Assembly: GCA_032718475.1 (NCBI GenBank)
Contig: JAUCBJ010009124.1
Location: 1-64,000 of the forward strand
Origin: Nemertoderma westbladi
Lineage: Eukaryota; Xenacoelomorpha; Nemertodermatida; Nemertodermatidae
DNA length: 64,000 nucleotides
Reading direction: 5' to 3'
Every line of letters begins with the position of its first letter. Position 1 is the stretch's first letter. A program made the position numbers and the translations under genes. The notes beneath the pieces were generated by a model. The model was not told where the DNA came from. It worked only from the letters and a program-made list of their open reading frames with translations, and did not search any database. Below, one piece after another: positions 12,501 through 22,249 of this stretch.

Positions 12501-15500
12501 AGGTAGGTTGGTACAAACCGAGGTAGGTTTGTACAAACCGAGGTAGGTTGGTACAAACCGAGGTAGGTTGTTACAAACTGAGGTAGGTTGGTACAAACCG
12601 TGTAGGTTGGTACAAACCGAGGTAAGTTGGTACAAACCGAGGTAGGTTTGTACAAACCGAGGTAGGTTGGTACAAACTGATTGTAGGTTAGTACAAACTG
12701 GGGTAGGTTGGTACAAACCGAGGTAGGTTGGTACAAACTGGGGTAGGTTGGTACAAACTGGGGTAGGTTGGTACAAACTGATTGTAGGTTAGTACAAACC
12801 GAGATAGGTTGTTACAAACCGAGGTAGGTTGGTACAAACTGGGGTAGGTTGGTACAAACCGAGGTAGGTTGGTACAAACCGAGGTAGGTTGTTACAAACC
12901 GAGTAGGTTGGTACAAACCGAGGTAGGTTGGTACAAACTGGGGTAGGTTGGTACAAACTGATTGTAGGTTAGTACAAACCGAGATAGGTTGTTACAAACC
13001 GAGGTAGGTTGGTACAAACTGGGGTAGGTTGGTACAAACCGAGGTAGGTTGGTACAAACCGAGGTAGGTTGGTACAAACCGAGGTAGGTTGGTACAAACC
13101 GAGGTAGGTTGGTACAAACCGAGGTAGGTTGGTACAAACCGAGGTAGGTTGGTACAAACCGTGTAGGTTGGTACAAACCGAGGTAGGTTGGTACAAACCG
13201 TGTAGGTTGGTACAAACCGAGGTAGGTTGGTACAAACTGAGGTAGGTTGGTACAAACCGAGGTAGGCTGGTACAAACCGAGGTAGGTTGGTATAAACCGA
13301 GGTAGGTTGGTACAAACCGAGGTAGGTTGGTACAAACTGGGGTAGGTTGGTACAAACCGAGGTAGGTTGGTACAAACCGTGTAGGTTGGTACAAACGGAG
13401 GTAGGTTGGTACAAACCGAGGTAGGTTGTTACTAACCGAGGTAGGTTGGTACACACCGAGGTACGTTGGTACAAACCGAGGTAGGTTGGTACAAACCGAG
13501 GTAGGTTGGTATAAACTGGGGTAGGTTGGTACAAACCGAGATAGGTTGGTACAAACCGAGGTAGGTTGTTACAAACTGAGGTAGGTTGGTACAAACCGAG
13601 GTAGGTTTGTACAAACCGAGGTAGGTTGGTACAAACCGAGGTAGGTTGTTACAAACTGAGGTAGGTTGGTACAAACCGTGTAGGTTGGTACAAACCGAGG
13701 TAGGTTGGTACAAACCGAGGTAGGTTGGTACAAACTGGGGTAGGTTGGTACAAACTGATTGTAGGTTGGTACAAACCGAGGTAGGTTGGTACAAACTGGG
13801 GTAGGTTTGTACAAACCGAGGTAGGTTGGTACAAACTGGGGTAGGTTGGTACAAACTGATTGTAGGTTGGTACAAACCGAGGTAGGTTGGTACAAACTGG
13901 GGTAGGTTTGTACAAACCGAGTAGGTTGGTACAAACCGAGGTAGGTTTGTACAAACCGAGGTAGGTTGGTACAAACTGGGGTAGGTTGGTACAAACTGAT
14001 TGTAGGTTGGTACAAACCGAGGTAGGTTGGTACAAACTGGGGTAGGTTTGTACAAACCGAGGTAGGTTGTTACAAACCGAGGTAGGTTGGTACAAACCGA
14101 GGTAGGTTGTTACAAACCGAGTAGGTTGGTAAAAACCGAGGTAGGTTGGTACAAACCGAGGTAGGTTGGTACAAACTGCGGTAGGTTGGTACAAACCGAG
14201 GTAGGTTGGTACAAACTGAGGTAGGTTGGTACAAACTGGGGTAGGTTGGTACAAACCGAGGTAGGTTGGTACAAACCGTGTAGGTTGGTACAAACCGAGG
14301 TAGGTTGGTACAAACTGATTGTAGGTTGGTACAAACTGGGGTAGGTTGGTACAAACCGAGGTAGGTTGGTACAAACCGAGGTAGGTTGGTACAAACTGGG
14401 GTAGGTTGGTACAAACTGATTGTAGGTTGGTACAAACCGAGGTAGGTTGGTACAAACTGGGGTAGGTTTGTACAAACCGAGGTAGGTTGGTACAAACTGG
14501 GGTAGGTTGGTACAAACCGAGGTAGGTTGGTACAAACCGTGTAGGTTGGTACAAACCGAGGTAGGTTGGTACAAACTGATTGTAGGTTGGTACAAACTGG
14601 GGTAGGTTGGTACAAACCGAGGTAGGTTTGTACAAACCGAGGTAGGTTGTTACAAACCGAGTAGGTTGGTACAAACCGAGGTAGGTTTGTACAAACCGAG
14701 GTAGGTTGGTACAAACCGAGGTAGGTTGTTACAAACCGAGTAGGTTGGTACAAACCGAGGTAGGTTGTTACAAACCGAGTAGGTTGGTACAAACCGAGGT
14801 AGGTTGTTACAAACCGAGTAGGTTGGTACAAACCGAGGTAGGTTGTTACAAACCGAGTAGGTTGGTATAAACCGAGGTAGGTTGGTACAAACTGGGGTAG
14901 GTTGGTACAAACCGAGGTAGGTTGGTACAAACCGTGTAGGTTGGTACAAACCGAGGTAGGTTGGTACAAACTGATTGTAGGTTGGTACAAACTGGGGTAG
15001 GTTGGTACAAACCGAGGTAGGTTGGTACAAACCGAGGTAGGTTGGTACAAACCGAGGTAGGTTGGTACAAACCGAGGTAGGTTGGTACAAACCGAGGTAG
15101 GTTGGTACAAACCGAGGTAGGTTGGTACAAACTGGGGTAGGTTGGTACAAACCGAGGTAGGTTGGTACAAACCGAGGTAGGTTGGTACAACCCGAGGTAG
15201 GTTAGTTCAAACCGAGGTAGGTTGGTACAAACCGAGGTAGGTTGGTACAAACCGAGGTAGGTTGTTACAAACCGAGGTAGGTTGGTACAAACTGGGGTAG
15301 GTTGGTACAAACCGAGGTAGGTTGGTACAAACCGAGTAGGTTGTTACAAACCGAGGTAGGTTGGTACAAACCGAGGTAGGTTGTTACAAACCGAGGTAGG
15401 TTGGTACAAACTGGGGTAGGTTGGTACAAACCGAGGTAGGTTGGTACAAACCGAGTAGGTTGTTACAAACCGAGGTAGGTTGGTACAATCTGGGGTAGGT

Positions 15501-18500
15501 TGGTACAAACCGAGGTAGGTTGGTACAAACCGAGGTAGGTTGGTACAAACCGAGGTAGGTTGGTACAAACCGAGGTAGGTTGGTACAAACTGGGGTAGGT
15601 TTGTACAAACCGAGTAGGTTGGTACAAACCGAGGTAGGTTTGTACAAACCGAGGTAGGTTGGTACAAACTGGGGTAGGTTGGTACAAACTGATTGTAGGT
15701 TGGTACAAACCGAGGTAGGTTGGTACAAACTGGGGTAGGTTTGTACAAACCGAGGTAGGTTGTTACAAACCGAGTAGGTTGGTACAAACCGAGGTAGGTT
15801 GTTACAAACCGAGTAGGTTGGTAAAAACCGAGGTAGGTTGGTACAAACCGAGGTAGGTTGGTACAAACTGCGGTAGGTTGGTACAAACCGAGGTAGGTTG
15901 GTACAAACTGAGGTAGGTTGGTACAAACTGGGGTAGGTTGGTACAAACCGAGGTAGGTTGGTACAAACCGAGGTAGGTTGGTACAAACTGATTGTAGGTT
16001 GGTACAAACTGGGGTAGGTTGGTACAAACCGAGGTAGGTTGGTACAAACCGAGGTAGGTTGGTACAAACCGAGGTAGGTTGGTACAAACCGAGGTAGGTT
16101 GGTACAAACCGAGGTAGGTTGGTACAAACCGAGGTAGGTTGGTACAAACTGGGGTAGGTTGGTACAAACCGAGGTAGGTTGGTACAAACCGAGGTAGGTT
16201 GGTACAACCCGAGGTAGGTTAGTTCAAACCGAGGTAGGTTGGTACAAACCGAGGTAGGTTGGTACAAACCGAGGTAGGTTGGTACAAACCGAGGTAGGTT
16301 GGTACAAACCGAGGTAGGTTGTTACAAACCGAGGTAGGTTGGTACAAACTGGGGTAGGTTGGTACAAACCGAGGTAGGTTGGTACAAACCGAGTAGGTTG
16401 TTACAAACCGAGGTAGGTTGGTACAAACCGAGGTAGGTTGTTACAAACCGAGGTAGGTTGGTACAAACTGGGGTAGGTTGGTACAAACCGAGGTAGGTTG
16501 GTACAAACCGAGTAGGTTGTTACAAACCGAGGTAGGTTGGTACAATCTGGGGTAGGTTGGTACAAACCGAGGTAGGTTGGTACAAACCGAGGTAGGTTGG
16601 TACAAACCGAGGTAGGTTGGTACAAACCGAGGTAGGTTGGTACAAACCGAGGTAGGTTGGTACAAACTGGGGTAGGTTGGTACAAACCGAGGTAGGTTGG
16701 TACAAACCGAGGTAGGTTGGTACAAACCGAGGTAGGTTGGTACAACCCGAGGTAGGTTAGTACAAACCGAGGTAGTTTGGTACAAACCGAGGTAGGTTGG
16801 TACAAACCGAGGTAGGTTGGTACAAACCGAGGTAGGTTGGTACAAACCGAGGTAGGTTGTTACAAACCGAGTAGGTTGGTACAAACCGAGGTAGGTTTGT
16901 ACAAACCGAGGTAGGTTGGTACAAACTGGGGTAGGTTGGTACAAACTGATTGTAGGTTGGTACAAACCGAGGTAGGTTGGTACAAACTGGGGTAGATTTG
17001 TACAAACCGAGGTAGGTTGTTACAAACCGAGTAGGTTGGTACAAACCGAGGTAGGTTGTTACAAACCGAGTAGGTTGTTACAAACCGAGTAGGTTAGTAC
17101 AAACCGAGGTAGGTTGGTACAAACCGAGGTAGGTTGGTATAAACCGAGGTAGGTTGGTACAAACCGAGGTAGGTTGGTACAAACTGGGGTAGGTTGGTAC
17201 AAACCGAGGTAGGTTGGTACAAACCGAGGTAGGTTGGTACAAACCGTGTAGGTTGGTACAAACCGAGGTAGGTTGGTACAAACCGTGTAGGTTGGTACAA
17301 ACCGAGGTAGGTTGGTACAAACTGAGGTAGGTTGGTACAAACCGAGGTAGGCTGGTACAAACCGAGGTAGGTTGGTATAAACCGAGGTAGGTTGGTACAA
17401 ACCGAGGTAGGTTGGTACAAACTGGGGTAGGTTGGTACAAACCGAGGTAGGTTGGTACAAACCGAGGTAGGTTGGTACAAACCGTGTAGGTTGGTACAAA
17501 CGGAGGTAGGTTGGTACAAACCGAGGTAGGTTGTTACTAACCGAGGTAGGTTGGTACACACCGAGGTACGTTGGTACAAACCGAGGTAGGTTGGTACAAA
17601 CCGAGGTAGGTTGGTATAAACTGGGGTAGGTTGGTACAAACCGAGGTAGGTTGGTATAAACTGGGGTAGGTTGGTACAAACCGAGGTAGGTTGTTACAAA
17701 CTGAGGTAGGTTGGTACAAACCGAGGTAGGTTGTTACAAACTGAGGTAGGTTGGTACAAACCGAGGTAGGTTTGTACAAACCGAGGTAGGTTGGTACAAA
17801 CCGAGGTAGGTTGTTACAAACCGAGGTAGGTTGGTACAAACCGTGTAGGTTGGTACAAACCGAGGTAGGTTGGTACAAACCGAGGTAGGTTGGTACAAAC
17901 TGGGATAGGTTGGTACAAACTGATTGTAGGTTGGTACAAACCGAGGTAGGTTGGTACAAACTGGGGTAGGTTTGTACAAACCGAGGTAGGTTGTTACAAA
18001 CCGAGTAGGTTGGTACAAACCGAGGTAGGTTTGTACAAACCGAGGTAGGTTGGTACAAACTGGGGTAGGTTGGTACAAACCGAGGTAGGTTGGTACAAAC
18101 CGTGTAGGTTGGTACAAACCGAGGTAGGTTGGTACAAACTGATTGTAGGTTGGTACAAACTGGGGTAGGTTGGTACAAACCGAGGTAGGTTGGTACAAAC
18201 CGAGGTAGGTTGGTACAAACCGAGGTAGGTTGGTACAAACCGAGGTAGGTTGGTACAAACCGAGGTAGGTTGGTACAAACCGAGGTAGGTTGGTACAAAC
18301 CGAGGTAGGTTGGTACAAACTGGGGTAGGTTGGTACAAACCGAGGTAGGTTGGTACAAACCGAGGTAGGTTGGTACAACCCGAGGTAGGTTAGTACAAAC
18401 CGAGGTAGGTTGGTACAAACCGAGGTAGGTTGGTACAAACCGAGGTAGGTTGGTACAAACTGGGGTAGGTTGGTTCAAACTGGGGTAGGTTGGTACAAAC

Positions 18501-21500
18501 CGAGGTAGGTTGGTACAAACCGAGTAGGTTGTTACAAACCGAGGTAGGTTGGTACAATCTGGGTTAGGTTGGTACAAACCGAGGTAGGTTGGTACAAACC
18601 GAGGTAGGTTGGTACAAACCGAGGTAGGTTGGTACAAACCGAGGTAGGTTGGTACAAACCGAGGTAGGTTGGTACAACCCGAGGTAGGTTAGTACAAACC
18701 GAGGTAGGTTGGTACAAACCGAGGTAGGTTGGTACAAACCGAGGTAGGTTGGTACAAACTGGGGTAGGTTGGTACAAACTGGGGTAGGTTGGTACAAACC
18801 GAGGTAGGTTGGTACAAACCGAGTAGGTTGTTACAAACCGAGGTAGGTTGGTACAATCTGGGGTAGGTTGGTACAAACCGAGGTAGGTTGGTACAAACCG
18901 AGGTAGGTTGGTACAAACCGAGGTAGGTTGGTACAAACCGAGGTAGGTTGGTACAAACCGAGGTAGGTTGGTACAAACTGGGGTAGGTTGGTACAAACCG
19001 AGGTAGGTTGGTACAAACCGAGGTAGGTTGGTACAAACCGAGGTAGGTTGGTACAACCCGAGGTAGGTTAGTACAAACCGAGGTAGTTTGGTACAAACCG
19101 AGGTAGGTTGGTACAAACCGAGGTAGGTTGGTACAAACCGAGGTAGGTTGGTACAAACCGAGGTAGGTTGTTACAAACCGAGTAGGTTGGTACAAACCGA
19201 GGTAGGTTTGTACAAACCGAGGTAGGTTGGTACAAACTGGTGTAGGTTGGTACAAACTGATTGTAGGTTGGTACAAACCGAGGTAGGTTGGTACAAACTG
19301 GGGTAGGTTTGTACAAACCGAGGTAGGTTGTTACAAACCGAGTAGGTTGGTACAAACCGAGGTAGGTTGGTACAAACTGAGGTAGGTTTGTACAAACCGA
19401 GGTAGGTTGGTACAAACCGAGGTAGGTTGGTACAAACCGTGTAGGTTGGTACAAACCGAGGTAGGTTGGTACAAACTGATTGTAGGTTGGTACAAACTGG
19501 GGTAGGTTGGTACAAACCGAGGTAGGTTGGTACAAACCGAGATAGGTTGGTACAAACTAAGGTAGGTTGGTACAAACCGAGGTAGGTTGGTACAAACCGA
19601 GTTAGGTTGTTACAAACCGAGTAGGTTGTTACAAACCGAGGTAGGTTGGTACAAACCGAGGTAGGTTGGTACAAACTGGGGTAGGTTGGTACAAACCGAG
19701 GTAGGTTGGTACAAACTGAGGTAGGTTGGTACAAACTGAGGTAGGTTTGTACAAACCGAGGTAGGTTGGTACAAACTGGGGTAGGTTGGTACAAACCGAG
19801 GTAGGTTGGTACAAACCGAGATAGGTTTGTACAAACTGAGGTAGGTTTGTACAAACCGAGGTAGGTTGGTACAAACCGAGGTAGGTTGGTACAAACCGTG
19901 TAGGTTGGTACAAACCGAGGTAGGTTGGTACAAACTGATTGTAGGTTGGTACAAACTGGGGTAGGTTGGTACAAACCGAGGTAGGTTGGTACAAACCGAG
20001 ATAGGTTGGTACAAACTAAGGTAGGTTGGTACAAACCGAGGTAGGTTGGTACAAACCGAGTTAGGTTGTTACAAACCGAGTAGGTTGTTACAAACCGAGG
20101 TAGGTTGGTACAAACCGAGGTAGGTTGGTACAAACTGGGGTAGGTTGGTACAAACCGAGGTAGGTTGGTACAAACTGAGGTAGGTTGGTACAAACTGAGG
20201 TAGGTTGGTATAAACCGAGGTAGGTTGATACAAACGGAGGTAGGTTGGTACAAACCGAGGTAGGCTGGTACAAACCGAGGTAGGTTGGTACAAACCGAGG
20301 TAGGTTGTTACAAACCGAGGTAGGTTGTTACAAACCGAGTAGGTTGTTACAAACCGAGTAGGTTGTTACAAACCGAGTAGGTTGGTATAAACCGAGGTAG
20401 GTTGGTACAAACCGAGGTAGGTTGGTACAAACTGGGGTAGGTTGGTACAAACCGAGGTAGGTTGGTACAAACCGAGGTAGGTTGGTACAAACCGTGTAGG
20501 TTGGTACAAACCGAGGTAGGTTGGTACAAACCGTGTAGGTTGGTACAAACCGAGGTAGGTTGGTACAAACTGAGGTAGGTTGGTACAAACCGAGGTAGGC
20601 TGGTACAAACCGAGGTAGGTTGGTATAAACCGAGGTAGGTTGGTACAAACCGAGGTAGGTTGGTACAAACTGGGGTAGGTTGGTATAAACCGAGGTAGGT
20701 TGGTACAAACCGAGGTAGGTTGGTACAAACCGTGTAGGTTGGTACAAACCGAGGTAGGTTGGTACAAACCGAGGTAGGTTGGTACAAACCGTGTAGGTTG
20801 GTACAAACCGTTTAGGTTGGTACAAACCGAGGTAGGTTGGTACAAACCGAGGTAGGTTTGTACAAACCGAGGTAGGTTGGTATAAACTGGGGTAGGTTGG
20901 TACAAACTGAGGTAGGTTGGTACAAACTGAGGTAGGTTGGTACAAACCGAGGTAGGTTGTTTCAAACTGAGGTAGGTTGGTACAAACCGTGTAGGTTGGT
21001 ACAAACTGAGGTAGGTTGTTACAAACCGAGGTAGGTTGGTACAAACCGAGGTAGGTTGTTACAAACCGAGGTAGGTTGGTACAAACCGAGGTAGGTTGGT
21101 ACAAACCGAGGTAGGCTGGTACAAACCGAGGTAGGTTGGTATAAACCGAGGTAGGTTGGTACAAACCGAGGTAGGTTGGTACAAACTGGGGTAGGTTGGT
21201 ATAAACCGAGGTAGGTTGGTACAAACCGAGGTAGGTTGGTACAAACCGTGTAGGTTGGTACAAACCGAGGTAGGTTGGTACAAACCGAGGTAGGTTGGTA
21301 CAAACCGTGTAGGTTGGTACAAACCGTTTAGGTTGGTACAAACCGAGGTAGGTTGGTACAAACCGAGGTAGGTTTGTACAAACCGAGGTAGGTTGGTATA
21401 AACTGGGGTAGGTTGGTACAAACTGAGGTAGGTTGGTACAAACCGAGGTAGGTTGGTATAAACCGAGGTAGGTTGGTACAAACCGAGGTAGGTTGGTACA

Positions 21501-22249
21501 AACTGGGGTAGGTTGGTATAAACCGAGGTAGGTTGGTACAAACCGAGGTAGGTTGGTACAAACCGTGTAGGTTGGTACAAACCGAGGTAGGTTGGTACAA
21601 ACCGAGGTAGGTTGGTACAAACCGTGTAGGTTGGTACAAACCGTTTAGGTTGGTACAAACCGAGGTAGGTTGGTACAAACCGAGGTAGGTTTGTACAAAC
21701 CGAGGTAGGTTGGTATAAACTGGGGTAGGTTGGTACAAACTGAGGTAGGTTGGTACAAACTGAGGTAGGTTGGTACAAACCGAGGTAGGTTGTTTCAAAC
21801 TGAGGTAGGTTGGTACAAACCGTGTAGGTTGGTACAAACTGAGGTAGGTTGTTACAAACCGAGGTAGGTTGGTACAAACCGAGGTAGGTTGTTACAAACT
21901 GAGGTAGGTTGGTACAAACTGAGGTAGGTTGGTACAAACCGAGGTAGGTTGGTACAAACCGTGTAGGTTGGTACAAACTGAGGTAGGTTGTTACAAACCG
22001 AGGTAGGTTGGTACAAACCGAGGTAGGTTGTTACAAACCGAGGTAGGTTGGTACAAACCGAGGTAGGTTGGTACAAACCGAGGGTAGGTTGGTATACTAA
22101 TTATAATACAAAATATACTTTGATAGTTTTTGTGTTTATAATCCTTTAATTATTAACCAGATATATTTGTAAATTTGCAGGACCAATACGCGTTGTGTTA
22201 TAAAGCGGCATTGGAATACGTTGGCAGTTACGATCAGTATTTATCCTAG
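105..22249 (+). CDS. Lar: LAR-type receptor protein tyrosine phosphatase, 3' half (spliced, 12 exons)
   Basis: Join 105-512, 1136-1262, 1495-1658, 1992-2135, 2301-2431, 3051-3180, 3769-4018, 4397-4608, 4736-4861, 8337-8491, 12308-12443, 22181-22249: 2052 nt, 683 residues plus stop, in frame at every junction. The product is a single-pass receptor phosphatase that removes phosphate from tyrosines at the cytoplasmic face. LAR proteins act in axon guidance and synapse formation through cell-adhesion ectodomains. Residues: transmembrane 42-66, wedge and start of D1 about 90-175, D1 WPD loop 290-292, D1 catalytic Cys 324 and signature Arg 330. In D2 the WPD loop reads WPE (579-581) with Cys 615. 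D1 thus looks active and D2 is a pseudophosphatase, as in vertebrate LAR, PTPRD and PTPRS. The Ig and fibronectin exons lie left of the window. Introns hold five tandem arrays; the last one is 9.7 kb. I cannot tell whether this is the single invertebrate Lar or a paralogue. Confidence 0.95.
513..1135 (+). other. Lar intron, no further feature seen
   Basis: AT-rich intron between exons A and B. I see no coding similarity, array or recognisable element in it. Confidence 0.7.
1136..1262 (+). CDS. Lar: Lar exon B: start of D1 with pTyr-recognition loop
   Basis: The acceptor is tttacag and the donor gtgggt. The exon ends in phase 1 and completes a Gly with exon C. It encodes [20 protein letters not shown], then [15 protein letters not shown]. 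The NRY of the phosphotyrosine-recognition loop is intact. The linker before DYINANY is about three residues shorter than in vertebrate LAR. Confidence 0.92.
1495..1658 (+). CDS. Lar: Lar exon C: D1 core (DYINANY, QGPLPET)
   Basis: The acceptor is ttcccag and the donor gttagt. The exon starts with two bases completing a split Gly codon and ends in phase 0. It encodes [33 protein letters not shown] and [13 protein letters not shown], conserved D1 blocks of the LAR family. An ATG at 1449 lies in frame upstream but within the intron. Confidence 0.92.
1992..2135 (+). CDS. Lar: Lar exon D: D1 VKCDHYWP block
   Basis: The acceptor is gtttcag and the donor gtgagc; 48 codons in phase 0. It encodes VKCDHYWP, a more divergent strand region, and [17 protein letters not shown]. 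The YWP motif and its position after exon C match D1. Confidence 0.9.
2301..2431 (+). CDS. Lar: Lar exon E: D1 WPD loop and catalytic cysteine
   Basis: The acceptor is tttacatag and the donor gttagt at 2432. It encodes [15 protein letters not shown] and GPMVVHC. The general-acid Asp of WPD and the nucleophilic Cys are both present. The exon ends two bases into the Ser codon of [10 protein letters not shown]. Its last 41 bases (2391-2431) and the first 32 bases of the intron form copy 1 of an 8-copy 73-bp tandem repeat. If donor 2 at 2505 were used instead, the TAG at 2502-2504 would truncate the protein just after the Cys. Confidence 0.93.
2391..2966 (+). repeat. 73-bp tandem array made from the exon E/intron junction (8 copies)
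   Basis: Copies start at 2391, 2464, 2537, 2610, 2688, 2761, 2834 and 2907. The period is 73 bp apart from one extra agcaa in copy 4. Each copy contains 41 bp identical to the end of exon E (coding [12 protein letters not shown]), the donor GTTAGT, and about 25 bp of intron. Copies are almost identical, differing at about one base, so the expansion looks recent. Because the first 41 bp are a conserved phosphatase active-site sequence, the exon is the source and the intronic copies are derived. Confidence 0.95.
3051..3180 (+). CDS. Lar: Lar exon F: D1 signature loop
   Basis: The acceptor is ttacttttag and the donor gttagt. The exon completes the split Ser and encodes [20 protein letters not shown], then [20 protein letters not shown] and MVQ. 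Cys-Ser-Ala-Gly-Val-Gly-Arg-Thr-Gly is the active-site P-loop, here intact, so D1 should be catalytically competent. Confidence 0.94.
3181..3768 (+). other. Lar intron with an unclassified GC-richer patch and an 18-nt poly-G
   Basis: About 3285-3480 is richer in GC than the rest of the intron and is interrupted by an uninterrupted run of 18 G at 3406-3423. It may be the tail of an old interspersed element, but I recognise no family. The remainder is AT-rich and featureless. Confidence 0.4.
3769..4018 (+). CDS. Lar: Lar exon G: end of D1 and D1-D2 linker
   Basis: The acceptor is gttcggtag and the donor gtgagt at 4019. It encodes [16 protein letters not shown] with the Q-loop Gln, [13 protein letters not shown], and the linker [20 protein letters not shown] followed by [12 protein letters not shown]. 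The last base starts a Phe codon finished by exon H. Vertebrate LAR has Tyr at that position. Confidence 0.93.
4019..4396 (+). other. Lar intron, AT-rich, nothing else seen
   Basis: Very AT-rich intron between exons G and H with no recognisable element. Confidence 0.7.
4397..4608 (+). CDS. Lar: Lar exon H: D2 first half
   Basis: The acceptor is tgtttag and the donor gtaagt. It encodes [52 protein letters not shown] and [13 protein letters not shown]. This closely matches D2 of LAR proteins. Confidence 0.93.
4736..4861 (+). CDS. Lar: Lar exon I: D2 EKCHQYWP block
   Basis: The acceptor is tattgtag and the donor gtaagt; 42 codons in phase 0. It encodes [20 protein letters not shown], then [20 protein letters not shown]. 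These are diagnostic D2 blocks. Confidence 0.93.
4945..6544. repeat. 24-bp tandem array (about 66 copies), with a 432-bp higher-order period
   Basis: The unit core is aatgagtgacaacgtcgcag plus four variable bases (tgac, tgat, tggt). The period of 24 leaves open frames on both strands (MSDNVAVT on plus), which I treat as artefacts inside an intron. The variant aacttcgc recurs at 5251, 5683 and 6115, exactly 432 bp (18 units) apart, so 18-mer blocks were themselves duplicated. Further copies at 6283 and 6403 mark shorter blocks. Confidence 0.95.
6757..8285. repeat. 17-bp tandem array (about 90 copies)
   Basis: The unit is GTGCCCGCGAGACGTTA, with frequent variants gtgtcctcgagacgta and gtgccagcgagacgtta. 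Some units are 16 bp. The array is CpG-rich in an otherwise AT-rich intron. It ends about 50 bp before the acceptor of exon J, close to where a branch point would normally lie. Confidence 0.95.
8337..8491 (+). CDS. Lar: Lar exon J: D2 WPE loop and D2 cysteine
   Basis: The acceptor is gtgtttcag and the donor gttagt. It encodes [20 protein letters not shown], then [16 protein letters not shown]. The WPD Asp is replaced by Glu, the substitution that makes D2 of LAR nearly inactive. The exon ends two bases into the Ser of [10 protein letters not shown], the same phase and site as exon E in D1, reflecting the ancient domain duplication. Confidence 0.94.
8492..8847 (+). other. Lar intron, AT-rich lead-in to the 49-bp array
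   Basis: AT-rich intron sequence with no recognisable element, ending in a short (atga)n run just before the array. Confidence 0.6.
8848..11490. repeat. 49-bp tandem array (about 54 copies) with a palindrome in each unit
   Basis: The period of 49 was checked between 8886 and 8935. Each unit carries ggttgggtatcgggtgggga followed by GGTCTCGGAGACC, a perfect 6-1-6 inverted repeat, then agcatctagagaatga. Most differences are gtatcggg versus gtgtcggg or ggatgtcggg. The palindrome is kept in nearly all copies. It lies in the intron between exons J and K. Confidence 0.95.
11491..12307 (+). other. Lar intron between two arrays, with a small inverted-repeat element
   Basis: Mostly AT-rich. About 11500-11560 resembles, in reverse, a motif shared with the foldback element at 36158-36515. 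A 123-bp inverted-repeat element is listed separately at 11988-12110. Confidence 0.5.
11988..12110. mobile_element. MITE-like 123-bp element with 13-bp terminal inverted repeats
   Basis: The ends are atttaaataaaga (11988-12000) and its exact reverse complement (12098-12110). The interior matches an inverted, diverged copy at 36845-36972 through blocks such as actcgagccggcgtgaaata versus its counterpart. TTAA lies inside both ends and could be either a target duplication or part of the repeat. No transposase is encoded, so this is a non-autonomous element. Confidence 0.6.
12308..12443 (+). CDS. Lar: Lar exon K: D2 signature loop to AMVQTE
   Basis: The acceptor is atattgcag and the donor gtaggt at 12444. 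It completes Ser and encodes [20 protein letters not shown], then [15 protein letters not shown]. The last 13 bases of the exon plus the start of the intron form the seed of the adjacent 9.7-kb 20-bp array. Confidence 0.94.
12444..22095. repeat. 20-bp tandem array made from the exon K 5' splice site (about 480 copies)
   Basis: The unit is GTAGGTTGGTACAAACCGAG. The exon K end reads atGGTACAAACCGAG followed by the donor GTAGGTTGG, so every unit repeats the last 13 exon bases and the first 7 to 9 intron bases. Common variants change the exon-derived part (aactgggg, aactgatt, aaccgtgt) more than the donor-like gtaggtt. Long blocks are duplicated inside: a rare gttactaaccgag cluster occurs near 13431 and 17536, about 4.1 kb apart. 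Another, acaacccgaggtaggttagt, occurs near 15188 and 16205, about 1.0 kb apart. Minus-strand open frames ([13 protein letters not shown]) are by-products. Confidence 0.96.
22181..22249 (+). CDS. Lar: Lar exon L: C-terminus of D2 and stop
   Basis: The acceptor is aaatttgcag. It encodes [20 protein letters not shown], then LS and TAG at 22247-22249. With exon K this rebuilds VQTEDQY, the D2 Q-loop, and the LEYxGSxD ending typical of LAR proteins. It lies 9.7 kb from exon K, beyond the 20-bp array, so a genomic search could easily miss it. Confidence 0.93.
   Translation, partial: DQYALCYKAALEYVGSYDQYLS

Noticed and set aside
12206-22076. Dozens of minus-strand frames rich in [13 protein letters not shown]
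   Set aside because: They are shadows of the 20-bp array. Frames overlap, end at random and have no start or splice context.
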